Below, in pieces: positions 16,115-24,114 of a stretch of DNA of 32,973 nucleotides. Source of the stretch: an uncultured Gammaproteobacteria bacterium (lineage in GTDB: Bacteria > Pseudomonadota > Gammaproteobacteria > GCA-001735895); contig CALCSG010000337.1 of NCBI GenBank assembly GCA_937894085.1, positions 1 through 32,973 of the forward strand. The letters run 5' to 3'. The notes beneath the pieces were generated by a model, which did not search any database, had not been told where the DNA came from, and worked only from the letters and a program-made list of their open reading frames with translations. The position numbers and the translations under genes were made by a program. Position 1 is the stretch's first letter, and every line of letters begins with the position of its first letter.

Positions 16115-16330
16115 ATGGAATCACAAAACACACGACAACAATATCAATCCAACATCGATCAACTTGATTACTGGATCAAAAGGGCCAAGCTGGTATTCGA
16201 GCTCAACAAGATGTACTCACAGGTTGAAATCGCCTCAGGCAGTTTAAAAATTCAACTTCTGAATAAAATAGAGAACCATGAGGCTCGGCTGGAGCAATTG
16301 TATAGAACCAACCATCTGTTTCACCCCTGA
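16115..16330 (+). CDS. Small helical protein, unknown
   Basis: About 71 residues (MESQNTRQQYQSNIDQLDYW...), charged and almost entirely helical or coiled-coil, with no recognised domain. I prefer the ATG at 16115, which has AAGGA ten nt upstream, over the ATG at 16106, which is only one nt from it. Its 3' end overlaps the convergent parB-like gene by 10 bp. It lies between the TnpB element and the partition operon. Confidence 0.5.
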   Translation: MESQNTRQQYQSNIDQLDYWIKRAKLVFELNKMYSQVEIASGSLKIQLLNKIENHEARLEQLYRTNHLFHP

Positions 16331-17157
16331 GTTTTCTCTGACAAACCCCAGGCATTCAGTAACCCATGCAGCTCATCAATTGAGTTCCACTCAAATGTTA
16401 AAGTGCCTCGACTTTTCTTTTGATCAAAATCAAGCTTTGTAGGCATGGAGTAGCGTTCTGAAATAATAGACTCCACTCGATTAATATCGGAGTTCTCTCT
16501 TTCAACGCACAGCCCTTCCTTACTCAATAAAACTTTCAGCTCTACCGCGCGTTTCCCAACCTTACGGACACTCCAGCCATGACGAACTGCCATTCTGGCG
16601 AGATCAAGCTGTAGCCGCACAGACAAGGTTACGAGATGTTTCCCGTGGCCTGCATCCAGATCCCCTGCCCTCAGATAATTCTGAATGGTTGGATGCAATT
16701 CCAAAAGTCGTAAACTGTTAGTGATATAAGATCGGGATTTACCAGTACGCTTTCCTGCTTCCTGGTGAGTTATATGTAGCTGATCAATTAACGCCTTAAT
16801 ACCTTCAGCCTCTTCAATAGGATTAAGATCTTCTCGCTGTAGATTCTCAATCAACGCCATTGATCTCGCCTGATCATCTGTTAGATCGTTACGAACTATC
16901 ACCGGTACCTGATATACCATCGCTAACTGGGAAGCTCTCCAGCGACGCTCACCAGCGATTATCTCAAATAAACCGTCTAACTTGTCGAATCGTGTGATAA
17001 TTGGCTCAATGATACCCACCTGCTCAATACTATCAGCCAACTCCTGGAGCTTGGTTTCATCAAAATGCCTTCTTGGCTGCCAGCGCCCCCTTTTAAGCAA
17101 GTCTACATCCACAAATCGATCGTTTTGTTCTGTTACTACCATATCAATACTATTCAC
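16321..17157 (-). CDS. Second ParB/Spo0J-family protein
   Basis: This 278-residue protein has the full ParB N-terminal domain: RWQPRRHFDETKLQELADSI, the CTP-binding arginine box GERRWRAS, and ENLQREDLNPIEEAEG. A helix-turn-helix follows (ITHQEAGKRTGKSRSYITNSLRLL) and then a C-terminal region that probably dimerises. Family members load on parS and slide as CTP-dependent clamps. The first possible start is a GTG at 17157 touching AAGGCGGA; an ATG five codons later is an alternative. It follows the RHH gene by 88 bp in the same direction as parA-parB, so it is probably the last gene of the partition operon. Having two ParB-like genes downstream of one parA is unusual. Confidence 0.9.
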   Translation of the reverse strand: MNSIDMVVTEQNDRFVDVDLLKRGRWQPRRHFDETKLQELADSIEQVGIIEPIITRFDKLDGLFEIIAGERRWRASQLAMVYQVPVIVRNDLTDDQARSMALIENLQREDLNPIEEAEGIKALIDQLHITHQEAGKRTGKSRSYITNSLRLLELHPTIQNYLRAGDLDAGHGKHLVTLSVRLQLDLARMAVRHGWSVRKVGKRAVELKVLLSKEGLCVERENSDINRVESIISERYSMPTKLDFDQKKSRGTLTFEWNSIDELHGLLNAWGLSEKTQG

Positions 17158-17245
17158 TCCGCCTTAATGTTACACGTAGAACATTGTAAATTCTAAAATA
17201 ATCAACAGCTTATGAAAATCAAAGTGTAAAATAACAGTTCTGAGA

Positions 17246-17620
17246 TCAAAATTTAATCCCCATACACCTACGTTGAATTGCCGCTCTGATTATTGATGCC
17301 ATACTTGGGTTTAGAAATGGTTTTTCTGACGATAGCCTTCTCACCTCATGGGTTAATTTTTCATGCAAGGTTAACGGTATTGTGTACACATCTACTTCAC
17401 CTTTAAAGATGCTCGCCTGTGACATTAACGCCCCCTCCCAGTCCTTTCGACTGATCATCGCCTCAATCGCTACACAGATCCACTTACTTTTTTGTCTGAA
17501 ATTATACCCCTCTTTAATCATTGTTTTAGGGATATCCTCTTTCATATACTTAGGCATCCTGATAGTAATTTTTTTTACTCGTGAAGATGCTTTTGCACCT
17601 GGAAGTTTTGGTCTATCCAT
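17246..17620 (-). CDS. Ribbon-helix-helix-like protein of the partition operon
   Basis: A 124-residue protein beginning MDRPKLPGAKASSRVKK. A strand-helix-helix unit (KKITIRMPKYMKEDIPKTMI...) looks like an RHH DNA-binding domain. The C-terminal part (DVYTIPLTLHEKLTHEV... through SIIRAAIQRRCMG) repeats the same pattern, so it may be a tandem RHH. The start ATG overlaps the parB stop by 8 bp (ATGGATAG). A longer frame extends upstream inside parB but is unlikely to be used. It could be a centromere-binding accessory protein or the autorepressor of the operon. Both are inference. Confidence 0.7.
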   Translation of the reverse strand: MDRPKLPGAKASSRVKKITIRMPKYMKEDIPKTMIKEGYNFRQKSKWICVAIEAMISRKDWEGALMSQASIFKGEVDVYTIPLTLHEKLTHEVRRLSSEKPFLNPSMASIIRAAIQRRCMGIKF

Positions 17621-18659
17621 TATCTTGCTCCCACAAGTCGAAAAAATGAATAAAAGCTTTTTTAACTTTTGTGGGATTACTCCAATCAACAGAATCAAAC
17701 TCAACATGCAGTTTTTTATCCAGATTAGTAAAAATTAATTTTTTTACTGATCCAAGATTTGTCGTTTTTACACCTATACTGTGTTTTCTGGGACCGTCCA
17801 CCGGTGGACGCTTTTTCCCGACATTCCGTTCAAAAACCTCTTGCTTATCCTCTGCATGCGCAATTTCCGCTAATAGAGAAAAGGATAATTTATCTTCTTT
17901 AACCAGGTCGATCGCTTTACCAACCCAGGTATTACTACGCTCAGTCAGTACCTTTACCCACTTGAATGCTTGCGACCGATTAACACCAATCGTACCGGTA
18001 AGCTCACTCCAGTGTATTGACTGATCGTCTGCCTCTTTTCTCTCTGTAATACGAAGTGCCCAATTCAGTTTTGATTTTAGCGTAAGACCTTCATGAAGAT
18101 TATCAGCCATACCAATTTTTTCAATCATCATAGGATCTGGCTTACGCACAAAAACTTTAACTGGAATCAGAGTTGATTCCAGTAGACTTAAATCTGGCGT
18201 TTCATTAATCACCGAATCAAAAGAAACTCCACCCTTTTCAAGCTGCTCTGATGCAATGTGAAATAGACTATAAATCATGGCCATAGTCCGACGCTGACCA
18301 CCAATCAGTCTTACACGCTGACCAGGTAAGCTGTAGGCTATAGGAGGATTATTCATGCCAGTATCTTTGATACTAATTGCCAGCGTTACAATACCAATAA
18401 GATCATGTTCTTTTTCTGTATGCAATGGATCGTCTTTTTCAATCCAACCGCGAATAACATCATCAATAGTTAAATAGATATCACGTGGCTGCTCATCCCA
18501 TAGCTGAATAGAAGCCACTGGTATTCTTGTTACATGGTAATCTTTTGTATTGGCTTTATCAGCCGCTTCCATTTTAGCAGCCACGTTTTCAATAGTTTTT
18601 TTACTAACCCCTCTTCTAATACCGGGTCGTCTGGGTTTTTTTGTTTCAGCGCTCATCAC
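17613..18659 (-). CDS. parB: ParB-family partition protein encoded next to ParA
   Basis: A 348-residue plasmid-type ParB. The N-terminus is basic (KPRRPGIRRGVSKKT). Residues ~45-130 form the ParB core with DEQPRDIY and a GGQRRTMAM box corresponding to the arginine motif. A helix-turn-helix follows (TGTIGVNRSQAFKWVKVL). The C-terminus contains a KKLIFTNLDKKLHVEF stretch that probably dimerises. The start overlaps the parA stop by 14 bp, so the two are translated together. A perfect copy of the 16-bp centromere-like palindrome lies inside this gene (17795-17810), encoding part of KKRPPVDGP. Which of the two ParBs binds that palindrome cannot be told from sequence. Confidence 0.9.
   Translation of the reverse strand: MMSAETKKPRRPGIRRGVSKKTIENVAAKMEAADKANTKDYHVTRIPVASIQLWDEQPRDIYLTIDDVIRGWIEKDDPLHTEKEHDLIGIVTLAISIKDTGMNNPPIAYSLPGQRVRLIGGQRRTMAMIYSLFHIASEQLEKGGVSFDSVINETPDLSLLESTLIPVKVFVRKPDPMMIEKIGMADNLHEGLTLKSKLNWALRITERKEADDQSIHWSELTGTIGVNRSQAFKWVKVLTERSNTWVGKAIDLVKEDKLSFSLLAEIAHAEDKQEVFERNVGKKRPPVDGPRKHSIGVKTTNLGSVKKLIFTNLDKKLHVEFDSVDWSNPTKVKKAFIHFFDLWEQDNG
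17795..17810. promoter_or_regulatory. parS-like palindrome inside parB
   Basis: CGTCCACCGGTGGACG, a perfect 16-bp palindrome identical to copies at 19583, 19637 and 21329. Here it lies within the parB coding sequence. Four identical copies confined to 3.6 kb around parA, parB and repA mark it as the probable centromere site. Confidence 0.8.
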
Positions 18660-19560
18660 TAAATACCCTCTTATAAATTACATCACAAAATTGTTCTGCT
18701 TCAATTTTTGCTGGCGTTTTATCATGCATCTCAAACAAGGACTGAGGGTTTGCATAGGTCGAAGAACTGTTGGCATACGTTTGTAAGTAACGCATAGGAG
18801 GAGTGATCAGCTTATCTGAAAAATAACTACCCTCCGCATTCAGGTCATCATAGGTATTCCTTTGGGCCGCTGAACTCTTGTCGTACTTCGTTGGTAATAC
18901 GCCTACCAGGTTTAATCGATCTCCTATTCTTGAACGATTTTCTGTTTCCCAGAGCTGGGCCATATCAGCCATTCCAGAAACTGAATCCTCCTGCATTTCT
19001 GTAGGTATTAATAAATGAGTAGCCGCCCTGACAGCAGATGCTGTCAACGAGGAAGCTTGAGGAGGCGTATCAATCACCACAACATCAATCTCATCCTGGT
19101 AATACTCATCCAGAAAAATTGTCCTCATTAAATTTACGATATCCTCTTCACGATTGATTTTTTCTACCTGATCAAGAAACTCCTGCAATTCAGTTTTATG
19201 CGATGGGATGAACTTAAGGTTCTGGTATTGAGTTGAATAAGGCTCAACGTAACCAATTTTAAATAACTCGGAAATTGACCAATACCCAGGAGGTGGATAT
19301 GGAAGCTCATCCCAGTCTGGGTCATCTGCATTAAATTCAGGATGAATGGGCGGAGAACCATCATCACGCATTTCAACAAAACGGGCTGAAAAATTACATT
19401 GGGGGTCAATATCAACACCCAGTACACGTTTACCCTTATTTAAAAAATATTCGGTGATAATTTTCGAAAGACTGGTTTTACCAACACCCCCTTTATGATT
19501 ATTTATTGTTAAAACCTTAAGAGAGGGGTAATCAAATTCTTCTTGTGCTGGGTTCACCAT
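18646..19560 (-). CDS. parA: ParA partition ATPase
   Basis: A 304-residue deviant-Walker ATPase of the MinD/ParA family. It shows KGGVGKT at residues 23-29, the second loop GVDIDPQCNFS and Walker B VVVIDTPPQAS. The N-terminus is short with no extra helix-turn-helix, so repression of the operon probably falls to a ParB or the RHH protein. ParA forms nucleotide-dependent gradients on the nucleoid and moves ParB-bound plasmid copies apart. Two parS-like palindromes lie 23 and 76 bp upstream of its start, in the promoter region shared with the divergent repA. Confidence 0.95.
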   Translation of the reverse strand: MVNPAQEEFDYPSLKVLTINNHKGGVGKTSLSKIITEYFLNKGKRVLGVDIDPQCNFSARFVEMRDDGSPPIHPEFNADDPDWDELPYPPPGYWSISELFKIGYVEPYSTQYQNLKFIPSHKTELQEFLDQVEKINREEDIVNLMRTIFLDEYYQDEIDVVVIDTPPQASSLTASAVRAATHLLIPTEMQEDSVSGMADMAQLWETENRSRIGDRLNLVGVLPTKYDKSSAAQRNTYDDLNAEGSYFSDKLITPPMRYLQTYANSSSTYANPQSLFEMHDKTPAKIEAEQFCDVIYKRVFSDER

Positions 19561-19582
19561 TTCTGGGCCTCCAATTATAAAC

Positions 19583-19598
19583 CGTCCACCGGTGGACG
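19583..19598. promoter_or_regulatory. parS-like palindrome upstream of parA
   Basis: Perfect CGTCCACCGGTGGACG 23 bp upstream of the parA ATG, close enough for bound ParB to block parA transcription. This fits the usual autoregulation of par operons. Confidence 0.85.
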
Positions 19599-19635
19599 AT
19601 TAGTTATCAGATGTTTAATTATAGGTAAATACAAA

Positions 19636-19653
19636 CCGTCCACCGGTGGACGG
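19636..19653. promoter_or_regulatory. parS-like palindrome (18 bp)
   Basis: CCGTCCACCGGTGGACGG, the longest of the four copies at 18 bp of perfect dyad. It lies midway between the divergent parA and repA genes, 54 bp from the copy at 19583. Confidence 0.85.
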
Positions 19654-19665
19654 TTGTTAATTCAT

Positions 19666-19700
19666 TGAACGCTTGATTATACTGTACAATCAAGCGTTCA
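19666..19700. promoter_or_regulatory. 13-bp inverted repeat between parA and repA
   Basis: TGAACGCTTGATT and its exact complement AATCAAGCGTTCA are separated by 9 bp. It lies just upstream of the probable repA promoter. It may be an operator for RepA or the RHH protein, or a transcribed hairpin. The sequence is unrelated to the parS palindrome. Confidence 0.6.
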
Positions 19701-19711
19701 GTAAAATTAAT

Positions 19712-19740
19712 TTGTCTGAATAATGAAATACTGGTACATT
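19712..19740 (+). promoter_or_regulatory. Probable repA promoter
   Basis: TTGTCT and TACATT are separated by exactly 17 bp, a fair sigma-70 match. It is followed by a 16-bp palindrome at 19754-19769 that would lie at the start of the transcript, and by repA 83 bp downstream. Confidence 0.5.
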
Positions 19741-19753
19741 ACAGAAAATTTAC

Positions 19754-19769
19754 ACACTATATATAGTGT
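19754..19769. promoter_or_regulatory. Palindrome ACACTATATATAGTGT before repA
   Basis: A perfect 16-bp palindrome just downstream of the proposed repA promoter. Its place fits an operator for repA autoregulation or an AT-rich hairpin. It does not match the iterons, so any RepA binding would need a different mode. Confidence 0.5.
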
Positions 19770-19822
19770 ATACCGTATTGAAATAGCGCTAAATCGATTG
19801 CTCGTCCGGAGAGAGGGGATAA

Positions 19823-20860
19823 ATGAGTAATAATAATTATATGCTTGAGAAACTGGCAAACCTCGCAGAAATCTCAAAAGAAAGGAATCGGCTGAAAGAA
19901 CAAGAAACCAAGAAAAGCTCTAAGCCTGGTAACCCTAACCGTAAATTATCCACACACCTTCTTGAGGACGCGAATGACACGCTGGATAAAAACCAGCAGT
20001 TAGGCCTTTTTGACAGTTACGAAATTACAAAAACCAAATCATTTCCAACACTGCTTGGACGCTTACCTATATTTATCCCCGGCCCATCAAGCCGACAAAA
20101 GGAAATGATCGATGAGGACTTTGCATTAACCTTTAAAACTCCTTTTGGAAGAGGGCGTCGATTCGGCCCCCCGGTTTCGTGCAAAGACGAAGAGGTTCTG
20201 TTTGCATTGTTACGACTATCTGAAAAACGCCTTGTGGGTAAAGGGGATCGTTTGCCGATTGCTCTTGAACGGTCTGGGCAGTGGTTAACAGATGAAAAGA
20301 ATAACTTAACTGTTCAGATAACAATGGCCACTATTGGGCAAATAATTGAAGAGCTGGGGTTACGCACTAAAGGTGGTAATAATTACAAAAATGTTCTCGC
20401 ATCCTTAAAGCGACTTAATCAAATTAGCATTGAACTGGAAACCCGAAAGCAGGATATGTATTTTGGAACATCCTGGACAGGTGGAAAATTCAGAATAGTC
20501 GATATCGAATGGAAAACATACACGGACCAGGGGCTTATATTTTGTCAATTTACACCTCTAATGGTGAAATGGCTTAAAGAGCATGCGACATATTACAGCT
20601 GGGATATTCGACGCCAATTGAAAACAGATAATGGCAAAACCTTACATCGCTTTCTAAGCACCCAAGGGAATAGCTATTCACAATCGTTGGCCTATATAGC
20701 TGACACAATTGAATGGTACGGAAATAGATCTCGATTAAAACCTCAGATGCAATCTATTTTGGAAACATTAAAGGATGACCATCAATGGTGTGATTTCAGA
20801 ATAACGGGGAATGGGCGAAAGGCCCCATACCACCTGGATTTTTGGCGTACCAAAAAATAA
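19823..20860 (+). CDS. repA: Plasmid replication initiator, RepA/TrfA-like
   Basis: A 345-residue initiator. Residues 1-55 are charged and probably flexible. Residues ~85-345 form two winged-helix-like units, with landmarks KTPFGRGRRFGPPVSCKDEEVLFALLRL, an ITMATIGQIIEELGLRTKGGNNYKNVLASLKRL helix-turn-helix region and FCQFTPLMVKWL. The start has a strong Shine-Dalgarno (GGAGAGAGGGG). The protein is followed at once by the iteron region, the arrangement expected of an iteron-controlled plasmid in which Rep monomers bind direct repeats and open the origin. The subfamily is uncertain; TrfA-like is the closest I can name. A perfect DnaA box, TTATCCACA at 19946-19954, falls inside the gene. Confidence 0.88.
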   Translation: MSNNNYMLEKLANLAEISKERNRLKEQETKKSSKPGNPNRKLSTHLLEDANDTLDKNQQLGLFDSYEITKTKSFPTLLGRLPIFIPGPSSRQKEMIDEDFALTFKTPFGRGRRFGPPVSCKDEEVLFALLRLSEKRLVGKGDRLPIALERSGQWLTDEKNNLTVQITMATIGQIIEELGLRTKGGNNYKNVLASLKRLNQISIELETRKQDMYFGTSWTGGKFRIVDIEWKTYTDQGLIFCQFTPLMVKWLKEHATYYSWDIRRQLKTDNGKTLHRFLSTQGNSYSQSLAYIADTIEWYGNRSRLKPQMQSILETLKDDHQWCDFRITGNGRKAPYHLDFWRTKK

Positions 20861-21328
20861 ACCCTGTATAGAACCAATGTTTTTCTACTGGTGGATGATT
20901 TACCTTTTGCTGCAGCCCGGAAATTCACCCGCATAAGCGGGGATATAAGGATTTCAAGTAGCACTTTAACTTCGTACTGTAATGACATGAATGCAGTTAA
21001 AGCATCTATCAATAGCATCGTAAATAATTCCAACTCATTAAAAGGCCACTAAAAATAAAGATTATCCATATAATCTAACCGCATACCGTTATTACATCCA
21101 ATTAAAGTCCACAGCTAGACGGCACATAACTACTTAATCCGGATTACAGTAACGTACTGGAATTACATGGATTTAATAAACTCAATAATATCAATTACAT
21201 AACGAAATAAAATTAAGAAAAAATCCATAAAATATAATAGTAAACGTATCTTTTTATCGTACTGGAACGACATGAACGGAATCAATTTTAGTTTAAATAG
21301 GCACTATTAACTGAATAAAAGCCGAAAT

Positions 21329-21344
21329 CGTCCACCGGTGGACG
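21329..21344. promoter_or_regulatory. parS-like palindrome within oriV
   Basis: Fourth copy of CGTCCACCGGTGGACG, between iterons 3 and 4. It physically links the partition site with the replication origin. Confidence 0.8.
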
Positions 21345-21697
21345 GTCTTCTATTGTATTACCCTGCTACAAATTAGGCCTCACCAGTTGATATATTGTTA
21401 AAATCAATAATGTAGAAACAGTTGAGGTAAAGAAAATATTTATGTCGTACTGGATTAACATGGAAATGAAGTTTTCCCCTGAACAATTCATAGACACCAC
21501 CTCTAACGAATCTAACATATTGATAAATATAGTTTTTTAAGTAAAATATTTCCTAGCTTCAATAAGTCTTTTTAAAATTAAACTAAACACTTCCGAAGAT
21601 ATCGATTTTAACAATGGAATTTTCCAAAATGGAGAATAAGGATCTTATGAAAGCAGATGCGCCTGAAAATAAAATCATAATAGTTATACACAGGGTT

Positions 21698-21804
21698 CGT
21701 ACTAGGATGACATTGAGTTCGTACTAAACTGACAGAAATGTCGTATTAGAGGCGCATGGATCTCGTACTAGAATCGCATGGGTAACGTACTGGAATAACA
21801 TGAA
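21698..21804 (+). repeat. Five iterons at exact 22-bp spacing
   Basis: Repeats start at 21698, 21720, 21742, 21764 and 21786. Each begins CGTACT (CGTATT in the third) and four of the five keep a CAT(G) block about 14-16 bases on. A 22-bp period equals about two helical turns, so bound initiator molecules would line up on one DNA face. This is the core RepA-binding array. Confidence 0.9.
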
Positions 21805-21849
21805 TATCTCTCATTGAACAAGTAAGTCCTTGATTCTCTTAGTGATTTT

Positions 21850-22262
21850 ATGCCGCATTATTCTCCTAGTACTTTAAAGTATTTATTAGTATTTAATAGT
21901 AGCAACACTTTCAGCGTTGCTCTTTGTAATATAAATAAAACTAAAAACCAAACCAAGACCGATTCCAATCCACTGAATAAATTAAATCACAAGATATTAA
22001 ATAATACCCGAAAAGGGTACTCAGAAAAAACGGAATTCAGCATGAAGTGTAAGACAATAGGATTCTTTAACGGGAAGCTTCATGCAAACACCAACAAATT
22101 CAATACGATTAGCTGCAATATCGGATTATCACGGTACAGCAATAATCATGCTTACTGTTACCCAAAAAAATAATCCCTAACAAACTGAAAATAAAACTCG
22201 CCATATCCGGAATTGTTGCCATCTTTTTTTGTTATTTCCTGATGACACTATTTTTATATTAA
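21850..22262 (+). CDS. Doubtful small gene with a possible -1 frameshift tail
   Basis: A 107-codon frame starts at 21850 just after the iterons and stops at 22171-22173. It has no clear Shine-Dalgarno and an Asn/Lys/Ser-rich composition that AT-rich noncoding DNA can give. Its last codons are CCA AAA AAA TAA, which contains the slippery heptamer A-AAA-AAA immediately before the stop. Slipping back one base would add 30 residues (IIPNKLKIKLAISGIVAIFF and ten more) containing a good membrane helix, ending at 22262. The tail frame has no start codon of its own. Either a frameshifted membrane protein or chance. Confidence 0.25.
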
Positions 22263-22277
22263 TTTAGATTATCCTTT

Positions 22278-23240
22278 ATGATTGAACCCAAAAAAGAAAC
22301 TCTTGAGTTAGACAGAGGCCTGGTTGAAGAGCTGCTGCTATATTCAAATAATGAATTAACTCGAATACGACGTAATCGGATCTTTAATTATTTCGTAAAA
22401 GGAGGCCTTGTAGTCGGTGTATTAATGATTGCCTATATTATAGGTGGAACAAATGTAGGCGGAGCTATGGGGGATAAACACAAACATCACCTTGCTTATG
22501 TCGAGATCTATGGCCCCATTGCTAGTGGCCAGCTGGCGGATACTAATCGACTAATCCCTTCGCTACATAAAGCATTTGAAGACCCTTTATCAAAAGCCGT
22601 CGCATTGCGTATTAACTCGCCAGGTGGATCACCCGTGCAAGCGGGACAAATGTACAAAGAGATTAATAACCTCAAAGAAAAGTATCCAGATAAACCTCTG
22701 TATGCAGTTATTGAAGAGCTAGGTGCATCAGCTGCTTACTACATTGCTTCTGCCGCTGACAAAATATATGTCGATCCAGCATCAATGGTGGGTTCTATAG
22801 GTGTGATTTCTGCCGGCTTTGGTTACAGCGATGTCATGGAAAAAGTGGGTGTAGAACGTCGAGTGCTCACGTCTGGTACTAACAAGTCATTACTGGATCC
22901 TTACTTACCTATCGATCCAAAAGTAGTCGACTACTGGAAAGAAATGCTCAATGAAATTCATGGACAGTTTATAGCGGCTGTTAAAGAGGGTCGAGGTGAC
23001 CGATTAAAGGCGGATTATCCCGATCTTTTCTCCGGGTTAATCTGGACCGGGCAGAAAAGTATTGAAATTGGATTAACTGATGAAGTAGGGAGCATGGCAA
23101 GTGTATCCCGCGCTACTGTGGATAATTTAAATATAGTGAATTACACACCATCCCCCGATTTACTAAAACAACTGGTCGATAGTACCCACGCAATGGTATC
23201 TGCAGCGAAATACAGCATGATGACCCCTCAACTGTATTAA
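22278..23240 (+). CDS. S49-family membrane peptidase (SppA/SohB-like)
   Basis: A 320-residue protein with a short cytoplasmic N-terminus, one transmembrane helix (about 41-57) and an S49 protease domain outside. The catalytic Ser is S151 in ELGASAAYYIASAA and the general-base Lys is probably K203 in SGTNKSLLDPY. RINSPGGSP is the conserved glycine-rich stretch. Short S49 proteins cleave membrane-bound peptides or membrane proteins. The start lacks a strong Shine-Dalgarno. It is followed 20 bp later by a DsbA-like gene and then a small membrane protein, probably one operon. S49 and Dsb-type genes are often carried on conjugative elements, but no transfer gene is in view. Confidence 0.9.
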   Translation: MIEPKKETLELDRGLVEELLLYSNNELTRIRRNRIFNYFVKGGLVVGVLMIAYIIGGTNVGGAMGDKHKHHLAYVEIYGPIASGQLADTNRLIPSLHKAFEDPLSKAVALRINSPGGSPVQAGQMYKEINNLKEKYPDKPLYAVIEELGASAAYYIASAADKIYVDPASMVGSIGVISAGFGYSDVMEKVGVERRVLTSGTNKSLLDPYLPIDPKVVDYWKEMLNEIHGQFIAAVKEGRGDRLKADYPDLFSGLIWTGQKSIEIGLTDEVGSMASVSRATVDNLNIVNYTPSPDLLKQLVDSTHAMVSAAKYSMMTPQLY

Positions 23241-23260
23241 ATATACAAAGGAAAAGAAAT

Positions 23261-24109
23261 ATGAAAAAACTTGTAATCTTATCCTGGGTGTTGGCGATAT
23301 CAGGCATTACTGCAGCTGCGTATGCTAACTACCAGGTGACACAACTAAATACAATGGTGACAGAGCTTCGGAGCCAAAACCAATTCAACACGATGCTTGA
23401 GAAAAATGCGCCCGAATTTAATGATCATATACAAAAGCGTATTTCGGTCTTTATTGATAATGAGCGCAAGAAGGTTGCCCAGGCAAAATTCAACAAATAT
23501 AAAAGTGCAAGTACATCACTTTCAAATGAAGGCAAGCGTATATATGGTTCGGAAAAAGCACGTTATACGCTGGTTGAATTCTCGGACACAGAATGCCCAT
23601 ATTGTAAAAAGTTTCATGACACGCCCAAACAGTTGGTTGATGCGTCGAATGGACTGGTGAACTGGGAATGGAAGCACATGCCTCTGGGATTTCATAATCC
23701 ATCAGCACTGCAAGCATCCGTTGCGGCAGAGTGTGCTAATGATATTGGCGGTAATCAGGCATTCTGGACATTTTTGCAATCTGTGTTTGATACAACCAAA
23801 GGAAACGGGCAGGGGGCAGGTAACTTGATAAATCTGGCAATGGATTTAAATCTTGATACGGAAGCCTTTGCAAAATGCTTAAAAGATCCAAAGCATCTGG
23901 AAAAAGTACAAGCCGATTTGCAACATGCTGAGTCGATTGGTGTGAAGTCAACGCCGGTTACTTATATTGTGGATAACAAGACAGGCCGGCAACTTAAAAT
24001 GAAAGGTATGGTGAAGCCTGTGGCACTGGTATCCGCTATTCAAAAACTGAAAAAAGAAGCTGATGATGTGTCTTCCTCAGAATCAGCAAAGCAAGAAAAA
24101 AAGGGGTAA
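23261..24109 (+). CDS. DsbA-like periplasmic thiol oxidoreductase
   Basis: A 282-residue exported protein. An N-terminal signal or anchor (residues 1-22, ending AYA) is followed by a coiled-coil region to about 85, then a DsbA/thioredoxin-4 fold with the redox motif C112-P-Y-C115 and the cis-proline loop KSTPVTYI. The CPYC dipeptide is typical of thiol oxidases. The C-terminus is charged and Ser-rich. An AGGAAAAG Shine-Dalgarno precedes the ATG. It probably forms or shuffles disulphides in cell-envelope proteins, perhaps together with the S49 protease in assembling a plasmid-encoded surface structure (inference). Confidence 0.88.
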   Translation: MKKLVILSWVLAISGITAAAYANYQVTQLNTMVTELRSQNQFNTMLEKNAPEFNDHIQKRISVFIDNERKKVAQAKFNKYKSASTSLSNEGKRIYGSEKARYTLVEFSDTECPYCKKFHDTPKQLVDASNGLVNWEWKHMPLGFHNPSALQASVAAECANDIGGNQAFWTFLQSVFDTTKGNGQGAGNLINLAMDLNLDTEAFAKCLKDPKHLEKVQADLQHAESIGVKSTPVTYIVDNKTGRQLKMKGMVKPVALVSAIQKLKKEADDVSSSESAKQEKKG

Positions 24110-24114
24110 TAGCA

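Larger units (their letters stand above)
20973..21804 (+). other. Replication origin (oriV) with nine iterons
   Basis: Nine direct repeats with consensus near CGTACTgGAAtnACATGRA follow repA. Four are dispersed, starting at 20973, 21153, 21258 and 21446, and five are clustered at 21698-21804. An AT-rich stretch (about 21170-21260) between repeats could be the unwinding element. A near DnaA box TTATCCATA lies at 21062-21070. A perfect hairpin CCCGC-ATAA-GCGGG sits just before the region (20928-20941), and one parS-like palindrome lies inside it (21329-21344). No gene is supported within it. Confidence 0.88.

Noticed and set aside
17621-17707. Longer N-terminus for the RHH gene
   Set aside because: It lies wholly inside parB and adds a hydrophobic stretch; the ATG overlapping the parB stop is the natural start.
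20877-20902. Fifth parS-like copy (CTACTGGTGGATGA)
   Set aside because: Only the right half matches; several mismatches make it no better than chance.
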